Shown in pieces: positions 25,475-35,028 of a stretch of DNA of 64,000 nt; position 1 is the stretch's first letter, and the number at the start of each line of letters is the position of its first letter. The stretch is from Bacillus_CJ salitolerans (GTDB taxonomy: Bacteria > Bacillota > Bacilli > Bacillales > SA4). The translations under genes and the position numbers were made by a program. The notes under the pieces are model-generated. The model ran no database searches. It was not told the DNA's origin and saw only the letters and a list, made by a program, of their open reading frames with translations. Location of the stretch: NCBI RefSeq assembly GCF_042680805.1, contig NZ_JBHUEM010000020.1, positions 326,799-390,798 of the forward strand, in the 5' to 3' direction.

Positions 25475-26858
25475 CTCCTCTCCTTGTTTTCTCAAACCAA
25501 AAGCCTAAACAAAGTAGAAGAATTCCCCCTATTAAAAACGCAATGGATTTATTCATAAAGACTAAAGACAGATCAACATAAAAACGGAAGATAAGTATAC
25601 TAACGATCAATACACCGAAAAGCTTGTTTTTATATACTAAATACACCCCATATACTATATAAGCTAATCCAAAAAACATCCATACCGGACCTTCTGGTAG
25701 CCCGTCATATACAATAGGGATTGTCAATACGATTCCTGAAACTAATTGAAATAAATACCCTATCCATTTCATAGCCTCTTTATAGCCTTCTATTGTGAAG
25801 TGAGTAAACACAATTCCCACCAAAAAGCTAATAAAGAAATAGAAGAATAAAACATCAATGTTCAAATGAATTAAAATAAGAAAAATAAATTGAATGCTAA
25901 GGATCACATTTATGATAAACAAGATGACGGACTTTTTCATAAATTTATGACCAATTATAATCAAAAAGACCGTAAGAGTGCCGAATAAAAGTGCGAAATA
26001 AACGTTATCTATTCCATTTAGAAACAAAGTAAATTCAGCAAATTGATACAAAAGGAAAAAATTAACAACTACAAGATAGGGCTCCTTCGGAAAGACAAAT
26101 TTACTCAAAGCAAATAGACCGAGCAAAATAGGTGGTATCCAAAACCAATGAAACGTATCATCTATCATGACTTTGAGCTCTACAAACTGATAAAGTAAAA
26201 AGAAATTAGCGATAATAAGATATTGACTAAAATCACCAGTATATCGAACAGCTACAAATAATAATGGCAGAATGATTAGCATCCACAATGAAGGATCACC
26301 GCTAGCTGGAGTCATAAAGTTTAATTGAATGGAGAGATAAAATAACCCATATCCTGCACCATAAAGAACTTTATCTTTCAAGTAGAACGCTAACGGAATA
26401 ATTCCAATAGCCCATGCCATAAATGCTGTTCCAATATTTCCACCTAAGTGAAACATTTGTCCGATATAGAATATTTCCGCTCCATACATAAAGGCACCGA
26501 TATAATATAATGCCCTGGACGTCACTGGCTTTTTCTCCTCAAGCAACCATGCAGCAGCATAGGCGATAAAAAGTGTAACTAGCAATAAAGAAAATTTCTC
26601 CATAGTTGACATAGCAGACCAGTTACTTGCAACAAAACTTAGTACACCCAACCCAATTAAGATCGATCCAATCATGGTTATGATTTGTATAAAATTTAGT
26701 CGTACAGATTGCTTTTGTGGTCTAGATTGGTGGTCATTAATGAAATAGTGTTGAAGGAAGCTTTCAGCTTGGTTAGGTGACAATTCCCCTATTTCTTCAA
26801 GATATAATAGTTCTCTCTTTAAAATATTGTATTGAAAAGTAGTAACCTCCCGTTTCAT
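25440..26858 (-). CDS. DUF2157 multi-pass membrane protein
   Basis: 472 residues. A soluble N-terminal region of about 65 residues (LYLEEIGELSPNQAESFLQHY) precedes a DUF2157-type run of about 12-14 hydrophobic helices filling the rest. GGGAGGATTCC precedes the ATG. The last codons overlap the start of the GDYXXLXY gene. There are three related internal segments (FFLLYQFVELKV, FFLLYQFAEFTL and similar), pointing to internal duplication of helix pairs. Role unknown; the family is widespread and not essential where studied, as far as I know. Confidence 0.85.
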   Translation of the reverse strand: MKREVTTFQYNILKRELLYLEEIGELSPNQAESFLQHYFINDHQSRPQKQSVRLNFIQIITMIGSILIGLGVLSFVASNWSAMSTMEKFSLLLVTLFIAYAAAWLLEEKKPVTSRALYYIGAFMYGAEIFYIGQMFHLGGNIGTAFMAWAIGIIPLAFYLKDKVLYGAGYGLFYLSIQLNFMTPASGDPSLWMLIILPLLFVAVRYTGDFSQYLIIANFFLLYQFVELKVMIDDTFHWFWIPPILLGLFALSKFVFPKEPYLVVVNFFLLYQFAEFTLFLNGIDNVYFALLFGTLTVFLIIIGHKFMKKSVILFIINVILSIQFIFLILIHLNIDVLFFYFFISFLVGIVFTHFTIEGYKEAMKWIGYLFQLVSGIVLTIPIVYDGLPEGPVWMFFGLAYIVYGVYLVYKNKLFGVLIVSILIFRFYVDLSLVFMNKSIAFLIGGILLLCLGFWFEKTRRGDGKYEQKKSTK

Positions 26859-27085
26859 GGAATCCTCCCTTCCTTTTAGAACATTACTTTACGTTAAATT
26901 ATATCATTATTTTACCATTTATTAGAATTGCTTTTACAATCCATTTGGAATATACTTCCACTATAAGTTGTCTTTACTGATCAGAATTGAATAGATAATT
27001 GAGAGGTTGATAAACATATTCGCTATCAAAAAATCTAAACAGATACTTTGAAGAGAAAGCTAAAACGAAATAGTTGGACAAGAAG

Positions 27086-27125
27086 CAAAAAAACATCGAG
27101 TATTAGAATACTCGATGTTTTTTAT
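27086..27125. terminator. Bidirectional terminator after the permease gene
   Basis: AAACATCGAGTATT and AATACTCGATGTTT form a 14-bp perfect stem with a 2-base loop, flanked by A- and T-runs. It ends the amino acid permease gene on the minus strand. Confidence 0.85.
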
Positions 27126-28486
27126 TAACCTGTGCTCTTACTCCAAACTTTCTTCTGCATGATGACTGTAACAATCCCAATAATAATCACGAAGACTACA
27201 CTAAAAACTAATCCTAATCGGATTGTTTCTTCCATAATCGTTCCACTAATAGCAACGAGTATTAATAGAACGCCAAAGCTGCCCAATAATTTCCCCCATA
27301 CTTTGATATCTAAAATTTTAAAGGCAGAAAATATTATAAACGCCCAATTGAACAAAATGAGAATTCCAGCAGCTGTTGTGATATACTCATATATTTTTCC
27401 AGGCAATAATAAAGCTGTTACAATCGAGGCTAAGAGACCGACTGTTGCTAATAATAAAGACGGTAGTGGCAGCTGCTTCCATTTTTTGATTTTCTTTGAA
27501 AATACGGAGGGTGCATCACCGCTATTCGCTAAAGTGACAAGTAAGGTTGTTACTCCAAATAAAGATGCTGTCATTGTCGAAAAACCCGCGATAATAATAG
27601 CACCATTAAACACGTGTGGGAAAAACGTAATATCATATTCTTTTAGGGCTGTTACAAAAGGACTTTCCTTATCAGTGAACATGCCATGACTAGCCATTGT
27701 AACAGCTAGTCCAAGTGAAATGACATAAATAATGACGAGCACTATTAGCATGATAAGTCCTGCTTTAGGGGCATCTTCCTTCTTTTTTAGGCTCGTGGCT
27801 AAAAGACCGATTACTTCAATACCACCGTATGCATAAAACGCATAAATAAGAGATGCCCAAAACCCCTTAAGCCCTTCAGGAAACAACTCTTTTCGTGAAT
27901 CAGGAATTCCAGGATGGTTAACGTCACCCTGAATCCACCCAAACAAAGCGGCGGCTGCAATGATAATGAACATAATAATCGCAGCTGTTTTGATAACAGC
28001 GAATAAATTCTCTGCCTTGTCAAAACCCTTACTTCCAGTTATTACGACTAATATGGATAGGATTGCATAAATTGCAGCAAATACCCACAGTGGAATATTT
28101 GGAAACCAAAATTGCGATAAAATACTAAGAGCAGTTAGTTGGCTTCCCATAATTAGGATATTAGATCCCCAGTAATTCCAGCCACAGCTGAATCCGGCCC
28201 ATTTTCCATAGGCTTTACCTGCATAGTAACAAAAAGATCCTTCCTGTGGATCTTCTGCAGTCATTTTTGCTAATAGATTGTATACGATATAAGTACCAAG
28301 AGCAGCTAAAATAAAGGAAAAAACAATTGAAGGTCCTGTTATTTTTATTCCAATAGCTGATCCAAGAAAAAATCCAGTTCCTATTGTACAGCCAACTCCA
28401 ATTAATGATAACTGCCACCACTTTAAGTTGGCTTGTTCATTTCCTTTTCCACCACTTGAACTGCTTGAAGGAACAAAAAAGTCCAT
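27125..28486 (-). CDS. APC-family amino acid permease
   Basis: 453 residues, about 12 helices. The first helix carries the consensus GVGCTIGTGFFLGSAI for substrate and sodium/proton coupling, and helix 6-8 elements (FWASLIYAFYAYGGIEVIG) match APC transporters. The N-terminus has a Ser/Gly-rich tail (PSSSSSGGKGN). Substrate cannot be assigned. AAGGAGG precedes the ATG. It follows, after 35 bases, a small alpha+beta barrel gene and lies downstream of the cell-wall recycling genes, so import or export of released amino acids is possible; this is inference. Confidence 0.86.
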   Translation of the reverse strand: MDFFVPSSSSSGGKGNEQANLKWWQLSLIGVGCTIGTGFFLGSAIGIKITGPSIVFSFILAALGTYIVYNLLAKMTAEDPQEGSFCYYAGKAYGKWAGFSCGWNYWGSNILIMGSQLTALSILSQFWFPNIPLWVFAAIYAILSILVVITGSKGFDKAENLFAVIKTAAIIMFIIIAAAALFGWIQGDVNHPGIPDSRKELFPEGLKGFWASLIYAFYAYGGIEVIGLLATSLKKKEDAPKAGLIMLIVLVIIYVISLGLAVTMASHGMFTDKESPFVTALKEYDITFFPHVFNGAIIIAGFSTMTASLFGVTTLLVTLANSGDAPSVFSKKIKKWKQLPLPSLLLATVGLLASIVTALLLPGKIYEYITTAAGILILFNWAFIIFSAFKILDIKVWGKLLGSFGVLLILVAISGTIMEETIRLGLVFSVVFVIIIGIVTVIMQKKVWSKSTG

Positions 28487-28521
28487 TGGTACTCCTCCTT
28501 TCAGCCTTTACAACATTTCTT

Positions 28522-28848
28522 TTATTCCTCTAATTTAAGTAAAGGCATAGATCGGAATATTTGGGTGCTTAAACTTCCTTGAACAATGTTCTCCATAACA
28601 AACTCACTGATTAGTTTCGTGAACTCTTCATCTTCATACATTTTTTTATTTTGAAGTTCCATTTCTGCAAGACCTTCAAAGGTTGAAAATAAGACATATT
28701 TAAAGTCGTCACCTGATACTGGCGCTAAAATCTCAACCTTTTGATCATAATGTTCATTTCTAAATTTTTGAATATCTTTAATGTTTTGTAATGCTTCTGA
28801 AAAGTTCTCTTGTTTGATTTCGAACGTTTGATACACATATACTGTCAT
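28522..28848 (-). CDS. NIPSNAP/ABM-like small alpha+beta barrel protein
   Basis: 108 residues from the ATG at 28848, chosen for GGAGGGATAATC just upstream; an earlier codon at 28902 has no site. MTVYVYQTFEIKQENF and FKYVLFSTFEGLAEMELQ are typical strands of dimeric alpha+beta barrel proteins (NIPSNAP, ABM or EthD-like). These are small enzymes or binding proteins without conserved catalytic residues that I can see. It is placed directly before the amino acid permease gene, most likely in one operon with it. Confidence 0.6.
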   Translation of the reverse strand: MTVYVYQTFEIKQENFSEALQNIKDIQKFRNEHYDQKVEILAPVSGDDFKYVLFSTFEGLAEMELQNKKMYEDEEFTKLISEFVMENIVQGSLSTQIFRSMPLLKLEE

Positions 28849-28963
28849 GATTATCCCTCCATCAATACATATACACTTTTCATAGAGTACCCGCTTCTCC
28901 AAGAAAAAATTCTATTTCACTATTCGAATAGTTTTATTAAACAACAATACAGAAACTGAAACA

Positions 28964-28993
28964 CAAAAAAGCCCTGTGAAATAATGACAGAGC
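28964..28993 (-). terminator. Terminator after anmK
   Basis: On the minus strand GCTCTGT pairs with ACAGGGC (one G-T), followed by TTTTTTG. It separates anmK from the permease operon. Confidence 0.7.
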
Positions 28994-29080
28994 ATTGAAT
29001 AATTTTAAGCAGTGATTTGAGTTGGTGAATTGGAAGGTATAACAGAAGCGATTATGAATAGACTAATTTACCCCTTTCTT

Positions 29081-30253
29081 CTATGGCAATACCAATTTTC
29101 CCATAGGAACGTGTCTTTGTGCTCCAGTGGCTGATGGTAAATTGTTTGAATTCCCATGTAAGAACTCATTCCCTAAAATAGCAAACGCTATTGCTTCCTT
29201 TGCATCACTTGAAAAGTTGATGTCCTCCATTGAAGCGACTTGCTTGCCAAGCCTCGATTGCAAATAAGACATCATTGCTTGGTTATGGCTTCCTCCACCT
29301 CCAACGAGAACCTCTTTTGTACAACCGATTGGATCGGCAAATTGCTGAATGTTTAGTATGATTGTTTCTGCTGTATATGCAGTAACCGTTGAAATAATAT
29401 CCGAAAATGATAGATTTCTAGCTTTACCCTGAAAATATATCGCATGTGCTAAATCTTGTGTATATACTTCTCGTCCTGTGCTTTTGGGTGTTTTTTTAAG
29501 AGTAAAACAATCTTGCGCTAAAAGGTCTTTTAGCCACTCTTCGCTAACTTGACCACTTAGTGCAACTTCTCCCCCTCTATCATAGGACTCTCTTCCATTG
29601 GTACCTATAGACATCATTGTATCAATTAATACATTTCCTGGTCCTGTATCAAATGCGACAACTTGGTCTGGTTTTGCATTTGCAGGCAAAAATGTAAGAT
29701 TTGCCATTCCACCGATATTTAATAGGATTCTTGCATGATCAGTGTGCCTGAATAATAGATAGTCTACAAATGGTACCAGTGGTGCTCCTTGCCCACCTAC
29801 AGCCATATCACTAGGGCGAAAATCACCAACGGTAATACACCCTGTTTTACTAGCGATCACCGATAGTTCGCCTATTTGTAGAGTGGCATAATGATCTGGC
29901 ATGTGGAATATAGTCTGTCCGTGAGAACTAATAAAATCAACATCTTTTAGATTTAATCCCGCTTTATGAATACTATGCATCGCGGCATCAGCAAATTTAT
30001 TCCCTAACACTACATTTAGAAGGCAAATTTGTTCAACAGATGAGCTAGATCGATCACAAACACGTAAAATATTTCGCTTCTCCTCATTTGTATAAGGTAA
30101 GGTATTAAATGACAATAAGCTTATCTTCGTTTGAATTCCACTTCCCTCAATTTCAATAACAGCCGCATCTATACCGTCTAATGACGTACCAGACATAAGA
30201 CCAACGGCCATTTTTTTCGGTTTGTTTAGAAGGGTGTTAAGAGTACTAATCAT
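29081..30253 (-). CDS. anmK: Anhydro-N-acetylmuramic acid kinase
   Basis: 390 residues starting at the ATG at 30253, with GCGAGGG 8 bases upstream (a frame from 30286 adds 11 residues without a site). The N-terminus AVGLMSGTSLDGIDAAV holds the phosphate-binding loop of the family; FDTGPGNVLIDTMM and VGGGGSHNQAMM are further AnmK hallmarks. The enzyme cleaves the 1,6-anhydro ring of anhydroMurNAc and phosphorylates it to MurNAc-6-P. Established: MurQ then removes D-lactate to give GlcNAc-6-P. nagZ lies directly upstream on the same strand and nagA/nagB further upstream, so the role in cell-wall recycling is well supported. Confidence 0.92.
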   Translation of the reverse strand: MISTLNTLLNKPKKMAVGLMSGTSLDGIDAAVIEIEGSGIQTKISLLSFNTLPYTNEEKRNILRVCDRSSSSVEQICLLNVVLGNKFADAAMHSIHKAGLNLKDVDFISSHGQTIFHMPDHYATLQIGELSVIASKTGCITVGDFRPSDMAVGGQGAPLVPFVDYLLFRHTDHARILLNIGGMANLTFLPANAKPDQVVAFDTGPGNVLIDTMMSIGTNGRESYDRGGEVALSGQVSEEWLKDLLAQDCFTLKKTPKSTGREVYTQDLAHAIYFQGKARNLSFSDIISTVTAYTAETIILNIQQFADPIGCTKEVLVGGGGSHNQAMMSYLQSRLGKQVASMEDINFSSDAKEAIAFAILGNEFLHGNSNNLPSATGAQRHVPMGKLVLP

Positions 30254-30404
30254 AATACTTACCCTCGCTTTTTCTTTTCGTTTCATTAACTGTACTCGGA
30301 TGGCATCAGTTGTGTTACAAAATAATCATTATTTTATGCTCGCTACTGATTAAACTTAGAATAATCAAACCCTTTTAGTTGAGGGAGAATTATTCTCATA
30401 TTTC

Positions 30405-32033
30405 TTATTGATAATGCTCATGTAAGGGAATTGTAACGGGGAGTTTACCACTCACTGTTTCTATTCCAAATAATGCTTTGACTGCATAACGCAAAGCATT
30501 AGTAGAAAATTCGTAAGTAGTAATAAATCCTGAGACATTTGGGACAACCATTAGATCATATGGATTTCTCATGGCAATAACTACTATGTCTTTCCCCGTA
30601 TTCATCAGTGCCTTAAGTAGGGTTGACTGTTCTTTGGAACGGATGGCGGACAGTGTTCCGACAACAATCGTATCAAATTGTCTTGTCTTTTCGACTAGCT
30701 CATCTAAATCCCTTTCATTTAAATGATGTAAGATTGGAAAGATTTCAGAGGAAGGGTGAACCTCCTTTACAATTGCTCCAAATACATTTTCTGAATAAAG
30801 CTCATCTTCTACTAATGTTAAGTAGGATTTAGTTGGATAAATGACCATGACTTTATGTGCAGAATCTGTTGATAAAGGTAAAAGTCCATTTTTGTTTTTC
30901 ACAATTGTTACACCACGTTTATATGCAAGTTTAGCAAGCTCGTTATGTTCAGGACTTCCCACCACTAAAGGAACCTGTGGGGACTCATCATCTATTTCTA
31001 TTTTGTCCCAAGAGACGTATTTAGTCTTAAGTGCTGAAATTCGTGCTAATGACTCTTCAATTCTTGAAGTAGGGATTTCTCCACTTTCAACTGCAACCGC
31101 AATTGCTTCAATCGCCTCTTTTTGCAACAGAGGAGAATGAGAAATCATAATCAAATCTACACCCGCTTTAATGGCTTCAACGGCACCTTTGGCTGTTCCA
31201 ATGGTATCAGCAATTGCCTTCATTTCCATACAATCCGTTGTGACAACACCAGAAAAGCCTAGTTTTTCTCGAAGCAAACGTGTAATCACATTGTGAGACA
31301 TAGTAGCGGGTACACCTTCTCGTGATTCAATTACTGGAAAATAGACATGCGCTGACATTACCGTGTCCGCCCCATTAATCATACACTCCTTGAACGGAAC
31401 AAGTTCTATTCTCTCTAATCTTTCTAACCCGTGAGAAATAATAGGTAAGTCTAAATGTGAATCTATATTTGTATCTCCGTGACCAGGGAAATGCTTTAAT
31501 GTCGTTATTATTCCACCTGCCTGCATCCCATTCATAGAGGCTTTAGAAAACCGACTGACTTCCTCAGCTTTTTCGCCAAAAGAGCGTACACCAATAACAG
31601 GATTATGTGGATTATTGTTTACATCAACGACAGGTGCTAAATTCCAGTTTATCCCTAACGCCATTAACTCTTTAGCTGTCGCTCTTCCAATGTCATATAT
31701 AAGCTTTTCATCTTCAGTTGCTGCAAGAAGCATTGCTCCTGGGAAGATAGTGGTATCCTTACCTAATCTCCTAACGATACCATTTTCTTGATCCGTACAA
31801 ATTAGCAATGGCTGTTCATGACCACTCTTTTTCGCCTTTTTCTGCATATACGATGTTAGCTCTAATATATCGGTTGGCTTTTTCATATTTCTTCCAAATA
31901 GGATGATTCCTCCAACATGATATTCTTCAAGGAAATGGATAATTTCAGGTGAGATCGTGTCTCGGCTGTCTCCTTGAAAGCCGAATACCATGAGCTTTCC
32001 AATCTTCTGGCGCAATGTTAGATTTGTCATCAT
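30405..32033 (-). CDS. nagZ: Beta-N-acetylglucosaminidase, GH3 (NagZ-like)
   Basis: About 542 residues from ATG ATG at 32033, preceded by GGGGGA. GH3 catalytic domain (about 1-345): KHFPGHGDTNIDSHLDLP supplies the NagZ-specific loop with the Asp/His pair acting as general acid, and VVTTDCMEMKAI contains the nucleophile Asp. A C-terminal domain (about 380-540) follows, as in Bacillus two-domain NagZ. There is no signal peptide or lipobox, unlike the secreted B. subtilis enzyme, so it should act in the cytoplasm on imported GlcNAc-anhydroMurNAc or muropeptides, in step with anmK downstream. Confidence 0.88.
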   Translation of the reverse strand: MMTNLTLRQKIGKLMVFGFQGDSRDTISPEIIHFLEEYHVGGIILFGRNMKKPTDILELTSYMQKKAKKSGHEQPLLICTDQENGIVRRLGKDTTIFPGAMLLAATEDEKLIYDIGRATAKELMALGINWNLAPVVDVNNNPHNPVIGVRSFGEKAEEVSRFSKASMNGMQAGGIITTLKHFPGHGDTNIDSHLDLPIISHGLERLERIELVPFKECMINGADTVMSAHVYFPVIESREGVPATMSHNVITRLLREKLGFSGVVTTDCMEMKAIADTIGTAKGAVEAIKAGVDLIMISHSPLLQKEAIEAIAVAVESGEIPTSRIEESLARISALKTKYVSWDKIEIDDESPQVPLVVGSPEHNELAKLAYKRGVTIVKNKNGLLPLSTDSAHKVMVIYPTKSYLTLVEDELYSENVFGAIVKEVHPSSEIFPILHHLNERDLDELVEKTRQFDTIVVGTLSAIRSKEQSTLLKALMNTGKDIVVIAMRNPYDLMVVPNVSGFITTYEFSTNALRYAVKALFGIETVSGKLPVTIPLHEHYQ

Positions 32034-32130
32034 CTTTTCCCCCATAGCCAAACCTGTGATGGGTAACGTAAAACAACCTTCTAAATACTTGTTCCCCACC
32101 AATTAAAGTCTGCTTAGATTTTTGTTGTTT

Positions 32131-32190
32131 ACGGTTTAAAGTACTGATTGTAATGTAAACAAGTCTTTATTTTTTCATACACGGTTTAAA
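32131..32190. promoter_or_regulatory. Direct repeat upstream of nagZ
   Basis: ACGGTTTAAA occurs at 32131-32140 and at 32181-32190, exactly 50 bp apart, in the gap between glcF and nagZ. Paired identical sites on one face of the helix suggest binding of a regulator to the nagZ promoter; which one is unknown. Confidence 0.35.
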
Positions 32191-32245
32191 CATTTATTAT
32201 TGCAGTTGCACATTGTTTCTTGCGCCATCTTATAATAGGACATAT

Positions 32246-33589
32246 TTAAAAGTGATCTCCTAAACTCGATTTAGTACTCTCTAACAATAGGTCAGAGATA
32301 TGAACAGCTTTGATTTTATGACGTAAGCCTTCACGCTCAATTCCCACTTTCATTTGTAGTAGACATCCCGGGTTTGCAGTTACTATTACTTGAGGTTGGA
32401 TATCTTTTACGTGCTTCATTTTATGATCCAAAATACTAAGGGACATTTCTTCTTGTACAAGATTATATATGCCTGCTGATCCGCAACAGCGGTCACTTTC
32501 CTTTAACTCTTTGTAGGATAATCCTTTAATAGATTTTAATAGAGTTCTAGGGGCAGCAGAAGAATTCATTACATTTCTTAAGTGACAGGAGTCCTGGTAT
32601 GTCACAACCTGATTAGAAAGTTGGAGATCCATTTTGTGAAAATCTAGTTCAACAAGCACTTCAGAAATATCTTTTACTTTTCCAGCAAATTTTTTAGCCC
32701 GCTCTGCAAAATCTTGGTTATCTTTTAAAAGATGTCCATAGTCAACAAGGTATCCTCCGCATCCACCCGCATTCACAACAATCCAATCTACTTCAAGCTT
32801 TTCAAATGCCTGAATATTTTTTTTTGCTAATTGTTTCGCTTGTTCCTTTTCCCCACTATGGCCATGTAAGGCACCACAACAAACTTGTAAATCAGGAATT
32901 ATAATATCGCAACCAACCTTTTGAAGTAATCGTAATGTTGATTGATTCGTGTTTAAAAACATTGTGTCCATTAAACAACCTGAAAAAAAAGCAACTGTCT
33001 TTTTGCGACTCGTTTCAGATTTTAAGTATCGTTCTCTATGTTTCATTTCTTTAGGAGCGGGAATGTCAGGTAAAATCTTTTCCATTTGGCGTAAAGAGGT
33101 TGGCAAAATAGAAAGGAAACCACTTTTGCGAACCAACTTTTGCAATCCACTTTTTTGATAAAACCAAATGAGTCCATTTAGCTTTATCAGCCTGGATTTA
33201 TAAGGAAATAATTGTTTAAATGTGAGCCATCTTATGAAGCGAACGATAATGGACCTCGTTTTCTTTTGTTCAATAATATCTCTGGCTTCTTCTAGTAAAT
33301 GTCCATACCTAACACCAGAGGGACATACAGGCTCACATGCACGACACCCTAAACACTGGTTTAATTGATTTTCAAATTGGCTATCAGGCTCAATGAGTCC
33401 ATCCACTACACCTTTAATCAGAGCAATTCTCCCTCTTGGTGAGGCAGCTTCGTTACGATTCGTCTCTACATAGGTAGGGCAAGAAGGTAAACAAAATCCA
33501 CATCTCATGCAGTTTAAAAGTTCGTTATAGTCCATTCGTTCTTTAAATTCTTCTTGTAACTCAGATTTACACGGTTCTTTTGAATTCAT
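32246..33589 (-). CDS. glcF: Glycolate/lactate oxidase iron-sulfur subunit
   Basis: 447 residues. Two 4Fe-4S motifs at the N-terminus, CMRCGFCLPSCP and CLGCRACEPVCPSG, then two cysteine-rich CCG domains, seen as CCGALHGHSGE and CCGSAGIYN. It is the electron-transfer partner of the FAD subunit encoded just upstream; the genes overlap by one base (TAATG). In B. subtilis GlcD/GlcF oxidise glycolate; close relatives oxidise D-lactate. In this neighbourhood D-lactate from MurNAc-6-P is a natural substrate, but that is inference. Electrons would pass to the quinone pool at the membrane. Confidence 0.9.
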   Translation of the reverse strand: MNSKEPCKSELQEEFKERMDYNELLNCMRCGFCLPSCPTYVETNRNEAASPRGRIALIKGVVDGLIEPDSQFENQLNQCLGCRACEPVCPSGVRYGHLLEEARDIIEQKKTRSIIVRFIRWLTFKQLFPYKSRLIKLNGLIWFYQKSGLQKLVRKSGFLSILPTSLRQMEKILPDIPAPKEMKHRERYLKSETSRKKTVAFFSGCLMDTMFLNTNQSTLRLLQKVGCDIIIPDLQVCCGALHGHSGEKEQAKQLAKKNIQAFEKLEVDWIVVNAGGCGGYLVDYGHLLKDNQDFAERAKKFAGKVKDISEVLVELDFHKMDLQLSNQVVTYQDSCHLRNVMNSSAAPRTLLKSIKGLSYKELKESDRCCGSAGIYNLVQEEMSLSILDHKMKHVKDIQPQVIVTANPGCLLQMKVGIEREGLRHKIKAVHISDLLLESTKSSLGDHF

Positions 33590-34995
33590 TAAACGGTCAC
33601 CCGCTTTTTTTCGTCTTTTGCGAACATTTTACCCGGATTCATAATATTATTTGGATCAAACGCCATTTTAATGGATAACATTGCATTTATTCCTGTCTCT
33701 CCAAGCTTTAATCCGAGATAAGGTGACTTCATTTCCCCAACACCATGTTCACCTGTAATTGTGCCACCGAGATTAATGGCCTCTATAAAGATTTCCTCAA
33801 AGGCTTTTTCCACTCTCTCTAATTCTTCTTGATTTCTAGCGTCCGTTAAACATGTTGGGTGGAGATTCCCATCCCCGGCATGCCCGAAAGTACATATCTG
33901 GACATTATACTTCTTGGCAATTCTATTAATAGCTCGGACCATTTTGGCAATTTCTGATCTCGGCACTGTAGCATCCTCTAGAATTGTTGTTGGTTTTAGC
34001 CTAGCTAATGCTGAAAGAGCAGATCGTCTTGCTAATCGCAATCCTTCTGCTTCTTCTTCAGATTTTGCTATATCAACCCGTATTGCATTCATTTGAATAC
34101 ATAATTCTCTTATTCTATCGATATCTTTTTTTACGACTTCCAGTGGACCATCCTGTTCAATAAGTAATATGGCCTCTGCATCCGTTGGCAGTCCAACCTT
34201 TGCAAACTGTTCGACAACATCAATAGTTGAGCGATCTAGAAACTCTAGTGTAGAGGGAATGATTCTACTTGCAATAATTTTTGACACTGTATTTGCAGCA
34301 TCTTCAATATTTTCATAAACGGCAAGAATTGTTCTCGTTGTCTCTGGCACTGGTATAAGTTTAAGTATTGCTTCCGTAATGATACCTAATGTACCTTCTG
34401 ACCCTACTAATAAACGAGTTAAATCATAGCCAGCAACATCCTTAGCAAGTTTTCCACCAGTTCGAATGATAGCTCCATTTGGTAATACAACTTCTAACCC
34501 TAAAACATAATCGCGTGTTACTCCATATTTAAGACCTCTAAGCCCACCTGAATTCTCCATTAGATTTCCGCCTATTGTCGAAATTTTCATCGAACTAGGA
34601 TCTGGTGGATAAAAAAGTCCTCTTTTTTCAACCTCCTCAATCATGTCAAATGTAATTAGACCAGGTTGCACGGTTACAGTTAAGTTTTCCTCATCAACTT
34701 CTAAAATACTTCTCATATTCGAAAAGAGAAGTACAATCCCGCCTTTCGTTGGGCATGTTCCTGCACATAAATTGGTGCCTGAACCTCTTGGCACAATTGG
34801 AACAAGATATTCATTACATACTCTTACGATTTGGCTCACTTCTTCTGTATTCCTAGGACATACGACAGCATCTGGTAAGGATTGAAAGTTAGGTGTTGCA
34901 TCATACGAATATACAAATCTACTTTCATTTGAATCTTGAAAATTTTCTCGTCCAACAATGTCAATTATTTTCTCTTTCCAGATTCGATCACTCAT
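33589..34995 (-). CDS. glcD: FAD-linked glycolate/D-lactate dehydrogenase subunit
   Basis: 468 residues with an FAD-binding PCMH domain (about 35-215: PRGSGTNLCAGTCPTKGG, GGNLMENSGGLRGLKYG) and a C-terminal FAD-oxidase domain with GHAGDGNLHPT and TGEHGVGEMK. GGGGGAGC precedes the ATG. It begins 33 bases after the regulator gene nagR and overlaps glcF by one base, so it is a late gene in the nagA operon. That link to amino-sugar catabolism favours D-lactate over glycolate as the physiological substrate; residues alone do not decide. Confidence 0.9.
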   Translation of the reverse strand: MSDRIWKEKIIDIVGRENFQDSNESRFVYSYDATPNFQSLPDAVVCPRNTEEVSQIVRVCNEYLVPIVPRGSGTNLCAGTCPTKGGIVLLFSNMRSILEVDEENLTVTVQPGLITFDMIEEVEKRGLFYPPDPSSMKISTIGGNLMENSGGLRGLKYGVTRDYVLGLEVVLPNGAIIRTGGKLAKDVAGYDLTRLLVGSEGTLGIITEAILKLIPVPETTRTILAVYENIEDAANTVSKIIASRIIPSTLEFLDRSTIDVVEQFAKVGLPTDAEAILLIEQDGPLEVVKKDIDRIRELCIQMNAIRVDIAKSEEEAEGLRLARRSALSALARLKPTTILEDATVPRSEIAKMVRAINRIAKKYNVQICTFGHAGDGNLHPTCLTDARNQEELERVEKAFEEIFIEAINLGGTITGEHGVGEMKSPYLGLKLGETGINAMLSIKMAFDPNNIMNPGKMFAKDEKKRVTV

Positions 34996-35028
34996 TCCCG
35001 CTCCCCCTTAACTGAGTACTAGATTCTT

